A stretch of 30,367 nucleotides of DNA from JAZKAD01 sp040389305 (GTDB taxonomy: Bacteria; Pseudomonadota; Alphaproteobacteria; Rickettsiales; Rickettsiaceae): contig JAZKAD010000035.1 in the NCBI GenBank assembly GCA_040389305.1, positions 1-30,367 on the forward strand. Reading direction: 5' to 3'. The translations under genes and the position numbers were made by a program. Shown here in pieces: positions 25,068 through 30,367 of the stretch (position 1 is the first letter of the stretch; each line of letters starts with the position of its first letter). The notes beneath the pieces were generated by a model that was not told the DNA's origin, did no database searches, and was given only the letters and a program-made list of their open reading frames with translations.

Positions 25068-26564
25068 TTAGGAAACATCAATGCTATCATCGTAGTGAAA
25101 GGTTAATGTCACTACAGTACCTACGCCAACTTGGCTTGAAATCTCAAATTTACCGTTGATGAGTTCAACTAGTTTTTTAGTAAGAGGCAATCCAAGGCCC
25201 GTGCCCTCATAATGCCTATCAGCTTTATTGTCCACCTGTCCAAAGCTCGATAATGCTTTAGGCAGATCTTTTTCAGACATGCCGATTCCAGTATCTATAA
25301 CTTTCACATACACCAACTTCTCTTGTGGATTAGTTGTAACTTCTAGAGTTACTGATCCATTAGCAGGCGTGAATTTCACTGAGTTAGAAAGTAAGTTGAG
25401 CAAGGCTTGTTTTAATCGTTTTGGATCCGCCGTAATAACAATATGCTCTTTGGGTAGTTTTTCAATTAACTGCACTCCAGCACTTTCCGCCCTAGGCTTC
25501 ACAAAGCGCATACTAGATGTGGCAATTTTATTAAGATCTAGCTCAATGTTATCTACTTGCAACTTATCTGCGGCAGCTTTAGAAAAATCTAATATGTCGT
25601 TAATTACACCAAGTAAGTGCTTACCAGCATTGTTAATATCAGCGATATAGTCTACATATTGTTTATTTTCTATTTTTCCATAGGTTTCAGAAAGCATCAT
25701 CTCTGAAAAACCAATGATGGCATTAAGAGGAGTTCTAAGTTCGTGGCTAACGTTTGCCAAGAACTGCGTTTTAGCAGAGTTTTCACCCTCGGCCCTAGCT
25801 TTCGCTTCTTCGAGCTCTTGATTCAACTTAAACTGTTGATCGATAATTTTTTGAGCGTTATTTGTATTGTAAAGCACGATAATAAAGAAAATACTAAATA
25901 TACATATAAAGGTGATTAGCACTCTTCTTTCTAGAAGGCCTATAGTATCTAGCTGACTTGTAACATCGCTAGTAAGCTCTAATACTGCCGTTACTTTAAA
26001 ATCATTCATTATTGGCACGTAACTTATAACTACGCTACGATTTAAAGAAGTTTTATTATCAGTCTCTAAATTTACTAATGGAAATATTGCATAGTTACTT
26101 CTCCCATCTAAAGCTTTTGCAAGTCCATTTTGTGACATAGATTGCCGCAAGAAATATTGATCAACCTCATAGAAGAACTCATCTAATATACTTATATCCT
26201 TAGAATCTGGAATCTTTACTTCTAGGTCATCAGAAGCCAGAAACTTATTGGCATTTTTATCATACAATGCAACACTTGTAACATTAGAGTTTCTTAAAAA
26301 TTGCACCGACTCTTCAGAAAACTTAATGAAATCCGCGTCTGATAACAAAGACTCATAATTATTAGTTTGGAGTTTAGTTGCGGCATTATTGTGTGCTTTC
26401 CATATCTGTTTATAATAAATATCAGCTATATTATTATTCGTTGCTGCTATCTCTTGCAGAACGATATGTTCAATCATAAAATAACGATACATAACTATAT
26501 GCGCTATAATAAGAATGAAGAGTCCAATAAAGGATAGTCTGATTATATGTTTATTTTGAATCAT
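25068..26564 (-). CDS. Membrane sensor histidine kinase, PleC-like
   Basis: A 498-residue two-component kinase. TM1 is at about residues 9-28, a periplasmic sensor region covers about 29-213, and TM2 is at about 214-233. The dimerisation/phosphoacceptor domain follows, with the H-box FLANVSHELRTPLNAIIGFSE (His274), then the ATPase domain with the N-box KQALLNLLSNSVKFTP, DTGIGMSEKDL and GTGLGLPLTKKLVE. No receiver domain is attached. The H-box is of the PleC/DivJ kind that acts on DivK and PleD in alphaproteobacteria, but the sensor part gives no further identity. No response regulator is adjacent. A 54-base spacer separates it from the divergent FliK-like gene, so promoters could be shared. 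Confidence 0.88.
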   Translation of the reverse strand: MIQNKHIIRLSFIGLFILIIAHIVMYRYFMIEHIVLQEIAATNNNIADIYYKQIWKAHNNAATKLQTNNYESLLSDADFIKFSEESVQFLRNSNVTSVALYDKNANKFLASDDLEVKIPDSKDISILDEFFYEVDQYFLRQSMSQNGLAKALDGRSNYAIFPLVNLETDNKTSLNRSVVISYVPIMNDFKVTAVLELTSDVTSQLDTIGLLERRVLITFICIFSIFFIIVLYNTNNAQKIIDQQFKLNQELEEAKARAEGENSAKTQFLANVSHELRTPLNAIIGFSEMMLSETYGKIENKQYVDYIADINNAGKHLLGVINDILDFSKAAADKLQVDNIELDLNKIATSSMRFVKPRAESAGVQLIEKLPKEHIVITADPKRLKQALLNLLSNSVKFTPANGSVTLEVTTNPQEKLVYVKVIDTGIGMSEKDLPKALSSFGQVDNKADRHYEGTGLGLPLTKKLVELINGKFEISSQVGVGTVVTLTFHYDDSIDVS

Positions 26565-26618
26565 TCACTCATTCTCCTGGTATATCAACTTTGAATTAAC
26601 ACTCTAAAATAACGTCTT

Positions 26619-27863
26619 ATGTCTAAGCGGAGTATTACCACCACAAATACTATAAACACTGCGTTTAATCCGCATAATAATTCAGGAGCTAGTTTAGCAC
26701 GTGAGAGAGATTTATCTACTGGGATCGTACAAGCTACTGCTTCAAGCGGAACAGAAAAGATAGATGTCGATGTCATTTTTACAACGCTTACATCTGTTAC
26801 CTCGATTTTTACCGCAAAAGTCTCTTATCTTAATTTGGATAAATTAGAGAGCCTGGTTCAAGATAGTGCTCTACGCAAAAAACTAAGTCATATTAAAGAA
26901 GGTGACGTTATATCTTTCCAAATTGTTGGCAAAGAAGATGCGAATAACATACATGAACCCTCTCTGCCTGGTAAAGTTCTGGACACAGATAGATCGGGCT
27001 CGACACTTATCAAAACCCCTTTTGGCCTGATATCTTCTGAAGCTCATCTGAATATAGGTAATGGTAGAGAAATTTTACTCAGAATTAATAGCACGCAAAT
27101 AAATTCTTCCCCTATCTCCCCTCATGCATTGCAAGCCGAAATCGCTGAATTATTATCTAGAATATCGCAGAATATGCAAAATCTACAGCTTATCACAAAT
27201 GGATTATATTCAAACTACGACCTTGAATCCTATCGCATTTTTGCCAACCTTTTGGTTCAACGAAAGAACTCCAAAGCATCTAAGAAAATTTTAAACCAAA
27301 GCCGTATGGTTAGCGCAAATGAGGTTGAGAAATGGATAGAAGAAGAAATACTTGGCCCAATGAGTGGCGCATCAGAGCACAATATCATTAAACAATTAGA
27401 GCCACTTATTAGAGATATACAAAAAAGACTTCATAGCGAATCTGAAGACAGCAAAGAAGACAAAAGATGGCAAACCATAATCATCCCTATCTTTAATGGT
27501 AGCGATATGAAAGAATGCAAAGTTTTTGTCCGTGGTTCTAGCGATCCAGGGCATTTTATAAGGTTCGTTGCTGACATTGAAATGACCGCAAACAAGATGC
27601 AGCTAGATGGTCTAATGCATTTTACTAAACATGGTAGTAGATTAAATCATGTAGACCATTTAGAACTGACGCTTAGAATGCAAACTCTCTTAGATCACGA
27701 GACTTTAAATGCTATATCTAAAATATTTCTTGCTCATCAGTATATTACAGGCATCAAGGGAATGATCAAATTTGAGGAATCTAAAATAATGCCAACAATT
27801 CCCACGGATACTAAACCCGATACATCATCTGAGCAATCTATAATGCTTAGCCAAGATGCTTAG
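26619..27863 (+). CDS. FliK-like (flagellar hook-length control C-terminal domain-like) protein
   Basis: A 414-residue protein. A polar N terminus is followed by a beta-rich part (about 50-160) with GKVLDTDRSGSTLIKTPFG and LNIGNGREILLRI, a helical middle (about 165-275), and a C-terminal domain (about 283-386) with RWQTIIIPIFNG, FIRFVADIEMTANKMQLDGL, LELTLRMQTLLDHETLNAI and ITGIKGMIKFEE. This pattern of a short W-x-x-I-x-x-P strand, an RF-x-x-DIEM strand, QLDG and a late G-x-x-G strand is what I recall from alphaproteobacterial proteins related to FliK, often named hypothetical. No other flagellar gene is in the window. It may be a remnant of a flagellar system or have another envelope role. 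It converges on the 27880 gene. Confidence 0.5.
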   Translation: MSKRSITTTNTINTAFNPHNNSGASLARERDLSTGIVQATASSGTEKIDVDVIFTTLTSVTSIFTAKVSYLNLDKLESLVQDSALRKKLSHIKEGDVISFQIVGKEDANNIHEPSLPGKVLDTDRSGSTLIKTPFGLISSEAHLNIGNGREILLRINSTQINSSPISPHALQAEIAELLSRISQNMQNLQLITNGLYSNYDLESYRIFANLLVQRKNSKASKKILNQSRMVSANEVEKWIEEEILGPMSGASEHNIIKQLEPLIRDIQKRLHSESEDSKEDKRWQTIIIPIFNGSDMKECKVFVRGSSDPGHFIRFVADIEMTANKMQLDGLMHFTKHGSRLNHVDHLELTLRMQTLLDHETLNAISKIFLAHQYITGIKGMIKFEESKIMPTIPTDTKPDTSSEQSIMLSQDA

Positions 27864-27879
27864 TTAGGCGCAAAGTATA

Positions 27880-28863
27880 TTACAAAACTCGAGCCGCGCG
27901 CTTTCTTGTATTATCTCCTATCACTTGAGATGGGGTGCGTTTATTTGGGCCAGAAGCGTAACATTTTACAATTTCAGCTATAGCATTGCTAGACATACGT
28001 AGCTCACAACCTCGCTCTCCTGGCGTTGCTAGCATTGGAAATAATTCTTTTGCTCGATCAACCCATGCCGCAATAATTTCGTTTATAGACAAAGCCACGC
28101 CCAACTCTTTCGCGCTTTTACGCATCACTTTATGAGCAAAGTTCATAAGATCTTCATCTGTGCATTGTTCAACAACTGGGTATATCATCCGCTGTATGTC
28201 TGCGCTGATACGCTCTATGACAGCTAGGTTTAATACTACTTCATGCCGCAGATGATGAAAAAGATATTGTGCTATAGATTCTTTTGCGCATTCTATATTC
28301 TGAGTCTCTGTAACTAATGCGGCAACCACAATAGGATTTCTTGAGTACATGACAGATTCTAGAAATGCAATTTTTGATTGCACTGAAAGAGCTGAAACTT
28401 TAGGCAATATCCTGGATATAAAGTATATAATCTCTTGCTCTGATTCGGGCATTCTATTTGCGCCGTGAATAGAGATAAAGTTTTTGACAAACGCTTGTAT
28501 TATTTTGGGAGAGTCGGTATTTATAAAGCTTTCAGATGATGTTTGATTGGACGAATCATCACCTTTCTCAATAATCTTTTTTACAAAAATCTCAATAGCC
28601 AACAAATTGTGCGCAGAGATAATTTCCTGCACAAAGGCTTGAATGGTTGCTTGATTTTTCATATCAAACGCCCTTTCTATAAGCTCCTCAGTTTGCGTAG
28701 AGTCAAAAGGGTGTTTTAAAGCCTGACAGAATGATATTATCTCTGGAGCAATTGGCTCATCAGGCTTTTTAACTTCTGCTACTGGAGTCTCTGGCTTCGG
28801 TGAATCCCNNNNNNNNNNACTTACGGTTGTTTCTGAGGTTTTTGCGGAAGTAGCCTTAGCCAT
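27880..28863 (-). CDS. Unrecognised helical protein, N-terminal part crosses a 10-N gap
   Basis: An orphan of about 327 residues. The N terminus is rich in Ala, Lys, Ser and Thr (AKATSAKTSETT) and runs into the gap at 28809-28818, then a Pro/Glu/Val linker (SPKPETPVAEVKKPDEP). From about residue 45 it is almost all short amphipathic helices of repeating look (TIQAFVQEIISAHN, IIQAFVKNFISIHG), suggesting an alpha-solenoid. The C terminus is basic (RKRAARVL). The frame is kept with 10 N, but the flanks share no base, so the true gap length is unknown. No signal peptide or membrane segment is visible. It could be a scaffold or an effector; function unknown. Confidence 0.6.
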   Translation of the reverse strand: MAKATSAKTSETTVSXXXXDSPKPETPVAEVKKPDEPIAPEIISFCQALKHPFDSTQTEELIERAFDMKNQATIQAFVQEIISAHNLLAIEIFVKKIIEKGDDSSNQTSSESFINTDSPKIIQAFVKNFISIHGANRMPESEQEIIYFISRILPKVSALSVQSKIAFLESVMYSRNPIVVAALVTETQNIECAKESIAQYLFHHLRHEVVLNLAVIERISADIQRMIYPVVEQCTDEDLMNFAHKVMRKSAKELGVALSINEIIAAWVDRAKELFPMLATPGERGCELRMSSNAIAEIVKCYASGPNKRTPSQVIGDNTRKRAARVL

Positions 28864-28882
28864 AATATTACTTATATCTTTA

Positions 28883-28916
28883 TTTGAAGGATATATATTA
28901 AGTTATACCCTTCAAA
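28883..28916 (-). promoter_or_regulatory. Hairpin in the leader of the 27880-28863 gene
   Basis: TTTGAAGG (28883-28890) pairs with CCTTCAAA (28909-28916), and the stem continues after one A-C mismatch for four more pairs around an eight-base AT loop. It ends about 20 bases upstream of the start codon on the minus strand, without a T-run. It could be an operator or a translation-affecting leader hairpin. Confidence 0.3.
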
Positions 28917-29013
28917 AGGTCAAAGATAATTCAACTGCTTCACTTTGGATCAAAATAAAATATGGTATAAAATCTAAATAAGAGCTAATTTAGTATTTGT
29001 ATAGAAAATAGCT

Positions 29014-29235
29014 TTAACTAAATTTAATTTTTTTGCGAGGCGGAATATATATCGCATCTTTTTCTTCGCTCCTAGAAAATGCGTTATTTTTTTCCATTAT
29101 ACCGATGTAGTAACTTCCCGAAGGAACGAGGCTAACTATATTCCACCCCTCTTCTATATCCGATTGAATACTCATAAGCTCGACGTCACTCGCTCTGAAT
29201 GACACTAGCTTTTGCTCTGGTTTTTTATTAATCAT
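29014..29235 (-). CDS. Small unrecognised soluble protein
   Basis: A 73-residue protein beginning INKKPEQKLVSFRASDVELM. The stretch IEEGWNIVSLVPSGSYYIGIMEK has the look of small DUF4177-like proteins (a GW followed by strands), which is only a resemblance. It ends in a basic IPPRKKIKFS. ATG 29235 is chosen because GAGAG lies five bases before it; a GTG at 29247 is the longer alternative. It stands alone between spacers of about 150 and 220 bases that show no gene. Confidence 0.5.
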   Translation of the reverse strand: MINKKPEQKLVSFRASDVELMSIQSDIEEGWNIVSLVPSGSYYIGIMEKNNAFSRSEEKDAIYIPPRKKIKFS

Positions 29236-29455
29236 AATAACTCTCACAAATATTTATTTATAACTAAACATAATTGAGTATATTTAATCTTTAAAAAAAA
29301 TCAAGCTTTTTAAGGGATGGTGCCATCATATACTTCTATAAAGAACATTTTGCACAGAATGGTACTCGCCTCCATTATTCATGCTCGCAAAGATTAGGGT
29401 CGCGAGGATAAAAAGATAACTGCACTGCTCTGGTTGATCGTTGAAGCTGCAACGC

Positions 29456-29848
29456 TCATTTCACTCTATATGGGTGCTGAGGATGAGCTTCGTAAGGACT
29501 TATCTGCAAATCTGGTACTTTGGCAGCATTTATCGTTTTTTTAAGCTGCCCTTCATTCTCGTGCTCTATGTATTTATCTGTATTTTCTAAACATTCCCAA
29601 AATTTCTGTAGATTTGCGATCTTAGGGGTGCAATGTTGAGCTACAGCCTTTACATCTAGAAGCCCTTTAGATATTACCGTTTCAGCTGCTTTTAGCACTC
29701 CGGCTTCTTCAAGCCCCTTGAGCCCCCAATAAGCAACCATCACAGCCGGAAGAGCAATAATGAAATACCATTTGCTTAAAATAGCATATATGAACATGCC
29801 GATTGGATTAGAGCCACGTATAATCTTGCGGAGCATAGTATTTTCCAT
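29456..29848 (-). CDS. Small unrecognised membrane protein
   Basis: A 130-residue protein with one or two hydrophobic helices near the N terminus (about residues 15-43, FIYAILSKWYFIIALPAVMVAY), then a helical soluble part with CTPKIANLQKFWECLENTDKY and a tail ending HPYRVK. I recall short Rickettsiales proteins of similar plan (the DUF2670 kind), but cannot confirm. It may be inserted with the long C-terminal part on one side of the membrane. No partner gene is adjacent. Confidence 0.55.
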   Translation of the reverse strand: MENTMLRKIIRGSNPIGMFIYAILSKWYFIIALPAVMVAYWGLKGLEEAGVLKAAETVISKGLLDVKAVAQHCTPKIANLQKFWECLENTDKYIEHENEGQLKKTINAAKVPDLQISPYEAHPQHPYRVK

Positions 29849-29984
29849 TATTTTTGAATATAATAACCACGTTAGTATAATACTGCTAAAAATTTTTACA
29901 TTGTAGTAGTAGTATGGTCTATAACTGTATCCCTATCGCATCTAATGCTACATCTAATATGTATATTAAGGGGTATTACCGACT

Positions 29985-30100
29985 TTGGTAACAATATACA
30001 AAAGAAGATATGAGGTCTTCTATAAAAAGAANNNNNNNNNNAGGCTGTTCCACCACGCGCAGAACGCGATCAACCGCTTAAGATCAAAACCAGCATTTAA
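29985..30100 (+). CDS. Possible very small ORF (about 34 residues) spanning a 10-N gap
   Basis: If the single a on each side of the gap (30031 and 30042) is one base, as the joins in lptG, truB and pnp suggest, a frame runs from TTG 29985 to TAA 30098-30100. It reads VTIYKRRYEVFYKK before the join and KAVPPRAERDQPLKIKTSI at and after it. An AAGGGG sequence lies upstream of the TTG. The segment after the gap (30042-30090) is clearly richer in G+C than its surroundings, as coding sequence can be. A stable hairpin follows the stop by 20 bases. No family is recognised, and the join is assumed. The rest of 29849-30209 holds short AT-rich repeats and no other gene. Confidence 0.25.
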
Positions 30101-30120
30101 TCGGTATGTAGCGCAGGAAA

Positions 30121-30151
30121 CAACTGAAAATTTTACCAAAATCTTCAGTTG
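30121..30151. terminator. 14-bp hairpin before the peroxiredoxin gene
   Basis: CAACTGAAAATTTT (30121-30134) pairs with AAAATCTTCAGTTG (30138-30151) around ACC, with one A-C mismatch. No strong T-run follows on either strand, so it may be a processing or attenuation structure rather than an intrinsic terminator. It lies between the possible small ORF and the peroxiredoxin start. Confidence 0.4.
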
Positions 30152-30209
30152 CTTTCCATGTATACAATGCTGTATTCTATAATTAATAATCTAACTTTGA
30201 GGTCAAAAT

Positions 30210-30367
30210 ATGCAATTATTCGTTGGAAAACCAGCTATAGATTTTACAGAAAAAGCAGTGATGCCAGATGGAAGCATCGAATTCGAATTCAATTTAAAAC
30301 ATTATATTAAAGGACATAAATGTGTTTTATTTTTCTATCCTTTAGACTTTACATTCGTATGCCCTTC
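30210..30367 (+). CDS. 2-Cys peroxiredoxin (AhpC/TSA family), N-terminal part, cut by the window edge
   Basis: The first 52 residues of a thiol peroxidase that reduces hydrogen peroxide and organic peroxides in the cytoplasm. QLFVGKPAIDFTEKAVM matches the family start, and FFYPLDFTFVCP holds the peroxidatic cysteine (about residue 51) at the very edge. The ribosome site GAGG (30199-30202) lies seven bases before the ATG. The resolving cysteine is outside the window. Confidence 0.93.
   Translation, partial: MQLFVGKPAIDFTEKAVMPDGSIEFEFNLKHYIKGHKCVLFFYPLDFTFVCP

Noticed and set aside
4731..30041. Shared bases around N-runs as target-site duplications of a mobile element
   Set aside because: The duplications are only 1-2 bases and differ each time, one site has none, and all runs have the same 10-N length. 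A scaffolding artefact explains this better.
30010..30182. Longer frame across the last gap reading RLFHHAQNAINRLRS as a transposase fragment
   Set aside because: No transposase motif is visible, and the frame runs through the hairpin at 30121-30151. The shorter alternative frame ends before the hairpin.
1..30367. CRISPR array, rRNA genes, integrase or insertion sequence
   Set aside because: I saw no regularly spaced repeats, no rRNA-like segments and no intact transposase or integrase motifs on either strand.
1..30367. Sigma-54 (-24/-12) promoters linked to rpoN
   Set aside because: Reading the spacers by eye gave no convincing TGGC-N8-TTGC match at proper spacing; a matrix scan would be needed to be sure.

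Overview
The window is AT-rich and densely coded. It looks like the genome of an alphaproteobacterium, most likely an intracellular member of the Rickettsiales or a related lineage. Supporting features are a TIGR01459-type HAD protein, a PleC-like histidine kinase, an alphaproteobacterial-type AddA, the truB-rpsO-pnp block, a thioredoxin-reductase-like ferredoxin-NADP reductase, and several small or hydrophobic orphan proteins. This placement rests on recalled family distributions; no search was run. Five runs of exactly 10 N (4731-4740, 18145-18154, 21554-21563, 28809-28818, 30032-30041) are scaffold joins, so this is a draft assembly.

Layout: 1-167 holds tRNA-Arg(TCT, cut by the edge) and tRNA-Phe(GAA), both on the minus strand. 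385-5426 holds algH/yqgE, a DsbD-like electron carrier, rpoN (sigma-54), a cytochrome b561 and an LptG-type lipopolysaccharide-transport permease that crosses a gap. 5531-13105 is an envelope block: mreB, then a promoter and a tightly packed run mreC - pseudokinase-like protein - four-helix membrane protein - murA - HAD phosphatase - SCO1. 13269-21657 holds nrdR, an orphan hydrophobic protein, addA, truB, rpsO and pnp, with three hairpins in the rpsO-pnp spacer and an 18-bp stem after pnp. 21784-23462 holds ferredoxin-NADP reductase converging on tsaB. 23526-30210 is the accessory end: a two-helix-region orphan protein, a PleC-like kinase, a FliK-like protein, a helical orphan with a gap, two small orphans, a possible very small ORF across the last gap, and the start of a 2-Cys peroxiredoxin.

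How the genes work together: MreB and MreC organise wall or shape synthesis and MurA makes the first committed peptidoglycan precursor. The two uncharacterised genes between mreC and murA, a tail-anchored kinase fold that has lost its catalytic residues and a small membrane protein, are spaced as part of the same transcript. They are the best candidate here for an undescribed system, a pseudokinase-based envelope regulator. A second theme is possible flagellar or sigma-54 ancestry (rpoN plus the FliK-like protein) in an otherwise reduced-looking genome. A third is three orphan proteins with hydrophobic or helical bodies and charged tails, which could be envelope proteins or secreted effectors; this last point is inference only.
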